A stretch of DNA of 8,004 bases from Polyangiaceae bacterium (GTDB lineage Bacteria > Myxococcota_A > Polyangia > Polyangiales > Polyangiaceae): assembly GCA_022447485.1 (NCBI GenBank), contig JAKVCH010000126.1, forward strand, positions 1 through 8,004, given 5' to 3'. This document shows, in pieces, positions 1 through 7,414 of this stretch. Under the pieces are notes generated by a model. It searched no databases. It was not told where the DNA came from and saw nothing but the letters and a program-made list of their open reading frames with translations. Position numbers and translations under genes: made by a program. Position 1 is the stretch's first letter. Each line of letters starts with the position of its first letter.

Positions 1-9
1 ACTTTCTGT

Positions 10-1197
10 TTAGTCAACATCAAAACGCTGCGCCGCTAAAATCGCCGCAAGAGGCTGACTCGCGCTAGGCTCACTGGTCATCACCAGAACCCGTGGTGGC
101 CCAGCTACTTCTGTCACAATTTCGAAGCGATTATTTTCAGCAAATCGATCGGCCCCCTCGGGCAGCACCTCTGCTACGAGGGTCGATAGCCCGGCTTCCG
201 GGATAACAACGCGAAATTCTTCCTCTTGTTCACCTTCTGTGAATTCCAAGTCACGCAAATGAGACTCACTCTCCAGCGCTCCATTTCTCAAGAGCCGTAG
301 CTGTCCACGACTGCCTTGATTCGAACGCACCCGCACATGAACAAAGAAAGGTTCGCCGACGCGCAAATTTTCCGGCACCTGAAAATCAATCACCGCTAAG
401 TCGAGGGCCTCTGAGCTTTGCAACGCGCGAGTGAGGACTTGAGGTGCGTCGAAGAGCCGATCCTGCAATGGTGCCTCGGAATTCTTTTCACGATAGCTCG
501 AGAGAAAAGAGCTTGCGTGACCCACCGTTTCAATACCATCGCTAAACACCACCAGCTGGGTCTGACAATCAGGTCTCCGAATCGATTGAGTGAGCTCGAG
601 CGCTGCCTGGAGGTTCGTCTGACTTGGGTCAAGCCGAGCACGGAGCGCCTGAGGACTCAGTTCCATCTGACTCGCTGGAGTGGAGTCTGTCTGCCAATCA
701 AACTCCACAACGTCCGCGCCAAAGACAAACGCGCGCTGAGAGATGATATCGGATGACCCGCTCTGCTGCTGAAATAATTCTCGCGATTCTCCTAGGGCCT
801 GCCCCAGCGCTTCATCATCGACGGAAGCACTGGCGTCGATCAGATGCACCTGGCACAGCGCCCGACTTTCCTCACGCACGCTGGGGCGACTCAAGGCAAT
901 CAACAGAGCGATCAGAAAAAGACTGCGAACGCCAAGGGAAACTAGTTTCTGCAAGCGAGAAAATCCGGAGAGCGATCCCAGGCTAAAAAAGACCAGGAGC
1001 GGTAAAAGCGCCAAGCCGTACCACCACTTTGGCTCAGCAAAGCGCCAGACCTGCCCCGAAAAAAGAAACTCAACCGCCAAATCTTCCTCTCGCAAAGCTG
1101 GCAGAAAGGCAGCCACGCTTACCGCTACTGCCACGACGCCGAGCACACAAAAAAGACCTCGAAAGAATCCGCCGGGAGAAAAACCAAACCTCCTCAT
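10..1197 (-). CDS. Membrane-anchored vWA domain protein, apparently C-terminally truncated
   Basis: Last gene of the cluster. The ATG at 1197 overlaps the TGA of the preceding gene (ATGA) and has GGTGG 5 nt upstream. A GTG at 1227 is also possible but would give a 34-nt overlap, so I prefer the ATG (395 residues). Seen: hydrophobic segments near residues 11-32, 58-77 and 87-102, then a vWA domain with a complete MIDAS metal site: DASAS at 121-125, Thr194, and SDG with Asp220. An N-N-R-F stretch follows and then PPRVLVMTSEP at 367-377, which resembles the start of the glutamine amidotransferase-like domain found in related proteins. The frame stops with TAA 18 residues later. The neighbouring vWA protein has the same junction (RILVVGEP at its residues 379-386) but continues for about 310 more residues, so roughly 290 residues seem to be missing here. 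Inferred role: metal-dependent protein binding at the periplasmic face together with the MoxR ATPase. The vWA assignment is firm; the truncation is probable. Confidence 0.87.
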   Translation of the reverse strand: MRRFGFSPGGFFRGLFCVLGVVAVAVSVAAFLPALREEDLAVEFLFSGQVWRFAEPKWWYGLALLPLLVFFSLGSLSGFSRLQKLVSLGVRSLFLIALLIALSRPSVREESRALCQVHLIDASASVDDEALGQALGESRELFQQQSGSSDIISQRAFVFGADVVEFDWQTDSTPASQMELSPQALRARLDPSQTNLQAALELTQSIRRPDCQTQLVVFSDGIETVGHASSFLSSYREKNSEAPLQDRLFDAPQVLTRALQSSEALDLAVIDFQVPENLRVGEPFFVHVRVRSNQGSRGQLRLLRNGALESESHLRDLEFTEGEQEEEFRVVIPEAGLSTLVAEVLPEGADRFAENNRFEIVTEVAGPPRVLVMTSEPSASQPLAAILAAQRFDVD

Positions 1198-3284
1198 ACG
1201 GTCCACCGTCGATGCCAGCTCAGCCACTCAAAAGCCGAAAGAACGAGGGCAGCAAACGCCAACCAGGACCAGGGATGCTCGCCCAGAAACTTGCGAAGAG
1301 AGACCCAGGTAGACCAAGCTGGCTCCTGAGACAATTGCTCAGAAGAAGGGTTTTCCACTTGGGTCGCTTCTGCTTGCTGAATGCCCCGCTGGGGAGCCGT
1401 TGTCGGCAAAGCGTGAGCTTCGCTGGTATCGAACGCACTCACAGCTAACCAATATTTCTCGTCATCGGTGTCGATCTGATAAAAGCCAACTCGATCGATC
1501 GCCAAGCTTAGGTAGCCTCCCCGGGAGCTCAAAGGCCGCTCAACTCCTGCCCCTTTCAAAAACCACAACTCGCCCTCAGACGGCTTTGCCCAGCCTCGTG
1601 TAGAAACAGGCTGCGCTCTGCCCGCCCGTAAATTCCAGGAAGAACTATCGCTGCGACTCGGAGCCAGCGCATCGACTAGGTTGCGCACAAAGAGAGGAAA
1701 CTCGCTCCGCAACACAAAATCACTCTCATGGGGTCGAAATCCGAGGGCCAGCCATCTCGCTTCTCCTTGCTGACCTTCCATTAAAAGAGCACCTTGCTTC
1801 GAACGTCCTAAGACCTGATCCTTCTCCCGAGGAATCAGGGTAAATGCCTTCAATATTTGGATATCGTAAGGGTCCAGGGAGCGGAAAAAAGGCGATGACC
1901 TTTCCCATTCGTCGAAGCCGACCATGGTCATCATCTTTCCCTGCTCAAAAACCTTCGGGGCAGAACTACCCCAGAAGACATAGCTACCCACCTCGGGCAG
2001 CTCCTCCGCGTAATCGTCGACAAATATGGTTAATTCAAATGGCCCTTCCGGAGCTGATGCGAAATCCGCAACCTCGGTAATGGACCAATCTGCTTCAAGT
2101 AAGAGGGCCGCTTGTAGGTATGTGCTCGGTTCACCAACAACCAAAATTCGACGCGGGCTTAGAGGCGGAACCACCGCGTAAGCCTGATTATCCAGCGGAA
2201 AGGCATCCTGCGGCAGGGCAGCTCCCTGCTGATCAAAAGCTTCCACGGAGGCGATAAATGCAGAATGCTCACCAGGCAATGCCTCAAAACTGATCCTCTG
2301 ACGAGTCAATGGAGCTAGTTTCACGCTCTGCAGCTCGATCACCTGCGCAGCGCTTTCAAACGCCGCCTGGCGATCCATGAGCGAAGCACGCTCGTGATTC
2401 TTCGAGAGGTCAAGGTTCTCAAGAGATAAGTTCTCGACTCGTAAGCTCGCGACTCTCAACTCGAGCGTTAAGGGGGTGGGAGTCGTATTCTTCAACTCAA
2501 CTTCTGCTGCAATTTTGCTTGGCTGCAACGGATAGCGACGCACTGAAAATGAGGAGAGCCCCCAGTGAGCGAACTCATCCGACGCCTGAGACCGTGGCAC
2601 GACGGGATACGGTTCCCATGAAAACCCAGGAGAATCCTCCTCGCCTGAGATCTCCTCCCAAGAAACGAACTTATCGCTAAAAAAGAGAACACGAGCCGGT
2701 TTTTTCTCCTTCAAAAGAACGGTTAACCAATTCGCCAACCCTTCGAGGTGCCCGGCAGAATCCACAGCTCTCAAGCCCACGATACTCCCCCGCACTTCAC
2801 TCAGGTCGGTCGACCAATAGCTCTCCACCTTCGGACGAGCCCCAAGGCTGCCGACCAAAACAACCCCTTGCCCCTGCAAAGACTCAACTTCCTGCAACGC
2901 CATTTCTTGAGCGACCTCGAGCCGAGTCTGATCGCCCACGAGGCTCTGCATTGATGAGCTTGTATCGATCAAAACCAATAGGTGGCTTCGATCTGCCGGC
3001 GATGGTCCCACCTCTGGCTCCGACAGTGCGGCAAAAAGGAGAGCGAGAATACCAAGCTGAACGAAGAGAGAAAAAATTCTGCGCAGAGGCACCTTGGCTA
3101 GGGCACTTTTGCGCTCTCGTTTTTCCTCGACAAAAAGCCCCAACCAAGGCACCCGCGCTACGGGCAAGCGAGTCTTTAAAAAATAGAAAAGAATCAGGAG
3201 AACAGAACTCAGAGCTGCCCACGGCGCCAAAACTTCCCAGGGTATCCCAAGAAATGACCAAAGAAGGAGAGCTGCACCCTTCAT
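1194..3284 (-). CDS. BatA-like membrane protein with vWA domain
   Basis: A 696-residue protein. The ATG at 3284 overlaps the stop of the DUF58 gene (ATGA), with GAGGGTGA just upstream. Seen: two N-terminal hydrophobic segments (about 18-36 and 70-87) flanking a basic loop, the usual N-terminal layout of BatA-type proteins. A vWA domain follows, with DTSSSM at 107-112 and FFSDKF containing Asp204. The central part (about 245-350) looks beta-rich. RILVVGEP at 379-386 opens a possible glutamine amidotransferase-like region that includes an LTIFVDDY stretch. A C-terminal hydrophobic helix lies at about 672-689, just before a short basic tail. The protein should therefore be held in the inner membrane at both ends with most of its mass in the periplasm. 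Oddity: the MIDAS threonine found in the two neighbouring vWA-fold proteins is Gly178 here, so metal binding may be altered. Family members partner with MoxR ATPases; the substrate is unknown. Confidence 0.9.
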   Translation of the reverse strand: MKGAALLLWSFLGIPWEVLAPWAALSSVLLILFYFLKTRLPVARVPWLGLFVEEKRERKSALAKVPLRRIFSLFVQLGILALLFAALSEPEVGPSPADRSHLLVLIDTSSSMQSLVGDQTRLEVAQEMALQEVESLQGQGVVLVGSLGARPKVESYWSTDLSEVRGSIVGLRAVDSAGHLEGLANWLTVLLKEKKPARVLFFSDKFVSWEEISGEEDSPGFSWEPYPVVPRSQASDEFAHWGLSSFSVRRYPLQPSKIAAEVELKNTTPTPLTLELRVASLRVENLSLENLDLSKNHERASLMDRQAAFESAAQVIELQSVKLAPLTRQRISFEALPGEHSAFIASVEAFDQQGAALPQDAFPLDNQAYAVVPPLSPRRILVVGEPSTYLQAALLLEADWSITEVADFASAPEGPFELTIFVDDYAEELPEVGSYVFWGSSAPKVFEQGKMMTMVGFDEWERSSPFFRSLDPYDIQILKAFTLIPREKDQVLGRSKQGALLMEGQQGEARWLALGFRPHESDFVLRSEFPLFVRNLVDALAPSRSDSSSWNLRAGRAQPVSTRGWAKPSEGELWFLKGAGVERPLSSRGGYLSLAIDRVGFYQIDTDDEKYWLAVSAFDTSEAHALPTTAPQRGIQQAEATQVENPSSEQLSQEPAWSTWVSLRKFLGEHPWSWLAFAALVLSAFEWLSWHRRWTV

Positions 3285-4309
3285 CGATTCACCCTCGAAA
3301 GCCCTGGCGCCTCCTCGGCTCCTTCATCTTTCGTCCGTGAGCGACCTAATACTTGGAAGACTAATTCTTCCACCTTTCTTGCGGGATCGAGCTGAAATAG
3401 CTCGACCCCTTTGGAACGACAAAACTGCAATAAGTCCTGACTACGTCGCTCTCGTTTTTCGTGAACTCGCTGGTGAAGGCGATCATCCACTACCACTGAT
3501 ACCCTTTGATTGGTCTCCATATCGACCAAAGATCTTTGCCCTCTCAGTGCATCACCGCCTCGCCCTGATTCATCGAACTGCAGGGCGACGACCTCAAAAC
3601 GATGATAACGCAAAACGTTTAACCCACGCTCAAAGCCGCGATCATCGAAGAAATCACTCGCCAAGAAAACAAGACCTTTTCGAGGTCGAGCACTCACAAA
3701 TAACTTAATTCTCGCCTCTAAATCCGTCCCACCGGAAGGCTTCAGCTCACTCAAGAAGCGTAAAAGACGAAAAACCCGTTGCTTCCCTCTCGTCGGAGGT
3801 AATTGAAGATTTCCTTGATCGGATAACCCCACCAAACTGACGCGGTCTAAGCGAGCCAAGCCTACGTAGGATAATGCGGCTACCAACCGCTGCATAGAAC
3901 GAAACTGGGCACCATCTCGGCCAGCCATTGAAGCCGAAGTATCAATCAAAAAATAAATACTGAGATCTTCTTCTTCCTCATAGAGCCGGATCAACAGCTT
4001 TCCTAATCTCTGATAAACCCCAAAATCTAACGACCGAATATCATCGCCAAGCACATAAGGTCGATGATCGGCGAACTCGACCCCAGAGCCACGTTTTTTG
4101 GCCCGGCGCTCACCGCGATACCCTCCCTGCTGCAGTTTGCGCGAGCTCAGGGCTAAACCCTCGGGCCGCTTCAGAAAGTCTTCGTCAAAGCGCTCAGCAT
4201 CTTGCACCTTGGAACGACCTCTCTTCGTCTCATGCGGTCGCACCTTGGACTGGGCAGCAGGCGAATCTCTCCGAAACAGGGCAAATATTCTATCGAATAG
4301 ATTGCTCAC
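3281..4309 (-). CDS. DUF58 domain protein (cytosolic, vWA-like core)
   Basis: A 342-residue protein starting at GTG 4309, supported by AGGGTGATC ending 4 nt upstream, which matches the anti-Shine-Dalgarno region extended past AGGAGG. The gap to the MoxR stop is 20 nt. The DUF58 signature is clear: basic RRAKKRGSGVEF at 68-79, then the D-x-R-x-Y segment at 81-85, GDDIRSLDF at 88-96 (Phe where Trp is commonest), and an arginine/glutamate-rich stretch up to 115. This leads into a vWA-like core with MIDAS-type residues: DTSASM at 123-128, GGTDL with Thr195, and ASDFFDD with Asp219. No membrane segments are visible, unlike DUF58 proteins with an N-terminal helical pair, so this one is likely cytosolic. 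The first 50 or so residues are polar and probably flexible. DUF58 genes almost always sit beside moxR, and the protein is presumed to be a partner or adaptor of the ATPase. Family assignment is firm; biochemical function is unknown. Confidence 0.94.
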   Translation of the reverse strand: MSNLFDRIFALFRRDSPAAQSKVRPHETKRGRSKVQDAERFDEDFLKRPEGLALSSRKLQQGGYRGERRAKKRGSGVEFADHRPYVLGDDIRSLDFGVYQRLGKLLIRLYEEEEDLSIYFLIDTSASMAGRDGAQFRSMQRLVAALSYVGLARLDRVSLVGLSDQGNLQLPPTRGKQRVFRLLRFLSELKPSGGTDLEARIKLFVSARPRKGLVFLASDFFDDRGFERGLNVLRYHRFEVVALQFDESGRGGDALRGQRSLVDMETNQRVSVVVDDRLHQRVHEKRERRSQDLLQFCRSKGVELFQLDPARKVEELVFQVLGRSRTKDEGAEEAPGLSRVNR

Positions 4310-4313
4310 AAAA

Positions 4314-4322
4314 GATCACCCT
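4314..4322 (-). promoter_or_regulatory. Extended-type ribosome binding site of the DUF58 gene
   Basis: AGGGTGATC sits 4 nt before GTG 4309. GGTGATC pairs with the part of the 16S rRNA 3' end just 5' of the core CCUCC, which explains the short spacer. It supports the GTG as the true start and shows that this gene has its own initiation site in the 20-nt gap after moxR. Confidence 0.6.
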
Positions 4323-4329
4323 ATTTCTC

Positions 4330-5313
4330 TCATTCTCGAATCAGCTCCTGCAAAATATCATCGCGATCAATAGCTTCGGCTTCTCCCTCAAAGTTCAAAA
4401 TCAAACGATGGCGCAATGCAGGCAAAAGGGCGGCTCGAACATCGGCCTCGCCTGCCAAAATTCGACCATCGAGCAGGGCCCCGATCTTTGCGGCCAAAAT
4501 TAAAGCCTGGGCTCCTCGAGGAGATGCACCGGTGGCAACATATTGACGTACCATAGCGCCCGATTCTGGTAGTTCAGGATGCGTCGAGCGCACCAAACGC
4601 ACAGCATATTCAATCAGCTCCGTCGGCGCTGGCACCTCTCTCACAAGCTCTTGGAGTTCGACCACTTCGTCGCGAGTCAAAACAGGTTCGACTTTCTCAA
4701 GCTCTCCAGAGGTCGTACGCGTCAAAATCTGCGCCAAATCATCAGCGGAAGGATAGGGCACTTTCAACTTGAAAAAAAACCGATCAAGCTGAGCTTCGGG
4801 CAGGGGGTAGGTGCCTTCCATCTCAAGAGGGTTCTGGGTGGCTAGAACCATGTAGGGGCGGCCCAGGGCATGGGTCTGACCACCGATAGTTACCTGACGC
4901 TCCTGCATCGCCTCTAAGAGAGCACTCTGCGTTTTAGGAGTGGCTCGATTCACCTCGTCAGCTAGGACGATCGAAGAAAATATAGGCCCCTGACGAAACT
5001 CAAAATGCTGAGCCCCGGACTCATTCTGTTCAACAACTGTCGTGCCAAGAATATCTGCAGGCATCAGGTCAGGAGTAAATTGAATCCGAGCATGAGACAG
5101 ACCTAAGGCATCTGAAAGCGTGCGAACAAGAAGGGTTTTGCCCAAGCCAGGGACTCCTTCGAGGAGAACGTGAGAGCCCCCAAGCAAAGAAACAATGACC
5201 CCATCGATAATTTCATCGTTGCCGACAATCACTTTCTTTACGGTCGATTGAAGACGAAGAACTTTCTCTCTCCACCCATCCACAGCATTCATTATTTCAT
5301 CTTCTGACTTCAA
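4330..5313 (-). CDS. MoxR-family AAA+ ATPase
   Basis: A 327-residue protein of normal family length. The start is a TTG at 5313 that overlaps the TGA of the upstream gene (TTGA) and has a strong AAGGAG 7 nt before it. An in-frame ATG at residue 8 (5292) is the less likely alternative. All MoxR motifs are visible: Walker A GVPGLGKT at 53-60, Walker B VLADEVNR at 116-123, sensor 1 ATQNP at 158-162, the arginine-finger segment LPEAQLDRF at 171-179, and the sensor 2 motif GASPRGAQ at 261-268, within the C-terminal helical lid. Known of the family: these hexameric ATPases act as chaperone-like remodellers that mature or activate client proteins, usually with vWA-domain partners encoded next to them. 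Here the partners would be the DUF58 protein and two membrane vWA proteins immediately downstream. The specific client cannot be read from the sequence. Assignment is very secure. Confidence 0.97.
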   Translation of the reverse strand: MKSEDEIMNAVDGWREKVLRLQSTVKKVIVGNDEIIDGVIVSLLGGSHVLLEGVPGLGKTLLVRTLSDALGLSHARIQFTPDLMPADILGTTVVEQNESGAQHFEFRQGPIFSSIVLADEVNRATPKTQSALLEAMQERQVTIGGQTHALGRPYMVLATQNPLEMEGTYPLPEAQLDRFFFKLKVPYPSADDLAQILTRTTSGELEKVEPVLTRDEVVELQELVREVPAPTELIEYAVRLVRSTHPELPESGAMVRQYVATGASPRGAQALILAAKIGALLDGRILAGEADVRAALLPALRHRLILNFEGEAEAIDRDDILQELIRE

Positions 5314-7289
5314 TTTTTCGCTCCTTCCCTCGAGCTCTGCGTGGTTCTTGGTCGAATCAGTTCGAAGTAACTTTCAACCAAAATTTCCTCTTCAGCGCCA
5401 TACTTCTCTCCGCGAAGAACCTCTTCGGAAACCGATTCATACTGGCGAAATAACTTCTCGTAATCAGGCTGCCGAAAACCTTTTTTTGCCGCTGTTAAGA
5501 TAGTCTCACTAGCACTTCGACCCTGCCCGGTATCTTGGGCGGCCGCTGCCTTATCTTGGTAGCTAGCACCAGGCTGGGGTGAGGCCTCAGCACTCAGCCG
5601 TGGATCGTGTGCTTCGCCGGGTGCCGACCCTCCTTGTTTGCGACCCTGCTTCTGCTCTCCGCCCCGTTGAGAATTGGCTGCTGATTCCGTCCCCAAGCTC
5701 ATACCTTGGCGACCAGAGGCGCCTCCCCTCCCCTTTTGATTGCGTCGATCGCTAGCGGCCTGAGACTCACCACGAGCACGATCTGAAAATCGCCGGCGTC
5801 TTTTTTGTTGAGCGTCGCTGTCTCTCTTTTGCAAACGCTCCTTGAGCCGTTTCAGCTCCTGCAACAAAGTGCGTTTCTCGTCGTCGCTCAGCATCTCTTT
5901 TTTCAAGGTCTGGGTCGTTTTCGCGGCTTGATCCAAGAAGCGACTCGCCTTGTCTTTTTGCCCTTCAGCCAAAGCTTGGGCTGCTTCCTGTAATTGACGA
6001 TCCAATTCACTGAGGGGGGTCGACTTCTTCGCTTCTCTTTGAGAACTATTCCGACCTAATTTCTTCAGACGTCGCGTACCTGCCTGAGCCGTTTCGCCTG
6101 CAGTTTTCTCGGCCATTTCTTCTTGAGACAGAAGACTTTTTTTCGGCTCACCTTGGCCACCGCCACCTCGTTGGCTGCCGTCGTTCCTTGACTCACTCGT
6201 CGACTCTTGCTGCTGACTCGCCTTGTCCAGAGCGTTACGCAGTTGATCAAGCTCCTCGGGAGAGAGTGGCTTCACCCCTTGCCGCAATCGCTCAGCTAAT
6301 TCTTGGAAGGCCTCACTGGCCTCCACCCAACGCTTCCCCTCCAATGCATTCGCCAGCGCACCCCCAAGCGACGATTTGCCGAGCTCTCGGCCACGAGCCG
6401 CCATCGCTCGCTGCTGAGCTAAACTAAGCTGGGCGCTTTCCTCGACGGACGCCTCCAACCGATGCAAGCTACGCAAAGCCTGAGTTTGGTTCAATTCTCC
6501 CTTCCCGAGCCTGGCTAGGAGACGTTCGTATTCGTTGAGCAAGGAAAGAGCCCTTTCTCCGAGCGAGCCCGCCTCTATTTCGGCCAATCTTCGCTGAAAT
6601 ATCTCTGATTCATCAACAGAAAGCTCGACTCCTTCGACCTTGTCTAGGCCGGAAACCTCGGGGACCTGGATCGCTGTTTTTTCTTCGGTCGATAGCTCTG
6701 GTAGTGGTAGAAGAATCGCAAGACCCGTGAGCGCCAAAGGGGAGAATAACTTAAACCAGAAGGCCATTCTCAACCTAGCGACGCGGGCCAGAGTCAAACG
6801 TTCTAAATATGCGGCAGCTTCTCGACGAGCCAAGTCAAAGTAGCCCGCTTCATAAGGTCCTCTGAACCCATCTTGCCAACCGAAGAGCAGCGCCTCAAGA
6901 CGGCCATCTGCGCCTACTCGACGGTCGATCCAGGGAATCGTGTCGGGGAGGGAAAACAGCTTTGCCTCGCGCGCATAGGCGATCCCAAAAAGAGCAAGAA
7001 AAACCAAAACGGCCCCTGGCACCCAGGGCACACGAGCCGCACCTGACATCCCATACCCAAGGATCAAGGCCGACAGAAGAAAGGTAATCAACACAAGGCC
7101 TCGAACAGGCCGGGCGAGAGCCCGCTGGACGAGCTCACGACGACGAACCCACTTCACCTCGCGCAACAAGCGGGTCGCGATTTGGCGAGCATCCTGAGAG
7201 CTAATTGAGGACCAGCTCCTCCTGCCTGCGGCTGAGCGACGACCTCGATGATCATCTTCCGCTGCTCCAATGTTCGATTTCGCTACCAC
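5310..7289 (-). CDS. Membrane-anchored coiled-coil protein of MoxR cluster, function unknown
   Basis: First gene of the cluster, 659 residues. Seen: a basic N-terminus, three hydrophobic segments (about 62-80, 87-106 and 178-196), a long charged helical region rich in Glu, Leu, Gln and Arg (about 226-356), and two low-complexity stretches (357-384 and 488-592) rich in Gly, Gln, Ser, Arg and Lys. Between them lies another helical stretch (425-487). A conserved-looking C-terminus with paired aromatic and acidic residues (605-648, including VESYFELI) closes it. The layout recalls DUF4175-like proteins that accompany MoxR/DUF58/vWA genes in several phyla, but I cannot confirm the family by eye. 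It is probably an inner-membrane scaffold with a large extracytoplasmic helical part. The start is uncertain: an in-frame TGA two codons upstream makes GTG 7289 the earliest possible start, but its Shine-Dalgarno match is poor. The stop overlaps the MoxR start by 4 nt, implying translational coupling. Confidence 0.8.
   Translation of the reverse strand: MVAKSNIGAAEDDHRGRRSAAGRRSWSSISSQDARQIATRLLREVKWVRRRELVQRALARPVRGLVLITFLLSALILGYGMSGAARVPWVPGAVLVFLALFGIAYAREAKLFSLPDTIPWIDRRVGADGRLEALLFGWQDGFRGPYEAGYFDLARREAAAYLERLTLARVARLRMAFWFKLFSPLALTGLAILLPLPELSTEEKTAIQVPEVSGLDKVEGVELSVDESEIFQRRLAEIEAGSLGERALSLLNEYERLLARLGKGELNQTQALRSLHRLEASVEESAQLSLAQQRAMAARGRELGKSSLGGALANALEGKRWVEASEAFQELAERLRQGVKPLSPEELDQLRNALDKASQQQESTSESRNDGSQRGGGGQGEPKKSLLSQEEMAEKTAGETAQAGTRRLKKLGRNSSQREAKKSTPLSELDRQLQEAAQALAEGQKDKASRFLDQAAKTTQTLKKEMLSDDEKRTLLQELKRLKERLQKRDSDAQQKRRRRFSDRARGESQAASDRRNQKGRGGASGRQGMSLGTESAANSQRGGEQKQGRKQGGSAPGEAHDPRLSAEASPQPGASYQDKAAAAQDTGQGRSASETILTAAKKGFRQPDYEKLFRQYESVSEEVLRGEKYGAEEEILVESYFELIRPRTTQSSREGAKN
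5321..5326 (-). promoter_or_regulatory. Ribosome binding site deciding the TTG start of the MoxR gene
   Basis: AAGGAG lies 7 nt before the TTG at 5313, inside the last codons of the upstream coiled-coil gene. Its strength and spacing favour the TTG over the in-frame ATG at 5292, before which no comparable site is seen. Confidence 0.75.
5514..5828 (-). other. Low-complexity, basic, probably disordered segment of the coiled-coil protein
   Basis: Codes for residues 488-592 of the 659-residue membrane protein. Composition is dominated by Arg, Lys, Gln, Gly, Ser and Ala, with an R-R-R-R run at 497-500 and repeated R-G-G and Q-G type pairs, and almost no large hydrophobic residues. It separates the helical region from a better-structured C-terminus. 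It probably acts as a flexible linker or a polycationic binding segment. Confidence 0.6.
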
Positions 7290-7414
7290 CGCTCAACATC
7301 ATAGCTAAAGGTTGCACGAAGAGCATTTGGAACCTTGACCTATCGCCCAAAGCCGGCGTCAATGCACCATGACGCGATCTTCTTTCAGGAATCGGATCGC
7401 TACGGAGTAAAAAG
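7290..7414. promoter_or_regulatory. Divergent intergenic region with TTGAC-N18-GTCAA inverted repeat
   Basis: This 125-bp gap separates the divergent start codons and must hold the promoters of both the MoxR cluster and the response regulator, unless transcription starts farther away. TTGAC at 7335-7339 and GTCAA at 7358-7362 form an inverted repeat, so each strand shows a -35-like TTGAC(C/G). The -10 hexamers at 17-nt spacing (GTCAAT on plus, GTCAAG on minus) are poor. A TATGAT on the minus strand at 7303-7298 looks like a -10 but lacks a good -35 and would start transcription almost at the GTG. No promoter can be called firmly. Confidence 0.35.
7404..7407 (+). promoter_or_regulatory. Ribosome binding site of the response regulator gene
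   Basis: GGAG with a 7-nt A-rich spacer precedes ATG 7415, and translation from this ATG gives a receiver domain with the acidic pair at residues 13-14, as expected for a near-N-terminal receiver. Confidence 0.7.

Noticed and set aside
1198..1227. GTG 1227 as the start of the last vWA gene
   Set aside because: It would overlap the preceding gene by 34 nt and add 10 residues before the Met-Arg-Arg that precedes the first membrane helix. The ATG at 1197 has the ATGA overlap also used by the preceding gene.
2884..3340. Long open frames on both strands within the BatA-like and DUF58 genes (up to about 129 codons)
   Set aside because: They lie wholly in other frames of genes with clear vWA and DUF58 motifs, have biased Pro/Arg/Ser-rich composition and no motifs of their own.
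7369..7410. Short 13-codon ORF (ATG at 7369, TAA at 7408) ending inside the ribosome site of the response regulator gene
   Set aside because: Could act as a leader peptide, but there is no clear ribosome site before it, no run of a single amino acid codon and no visible attenuator hairpin. Chance is a sufficient explanation.
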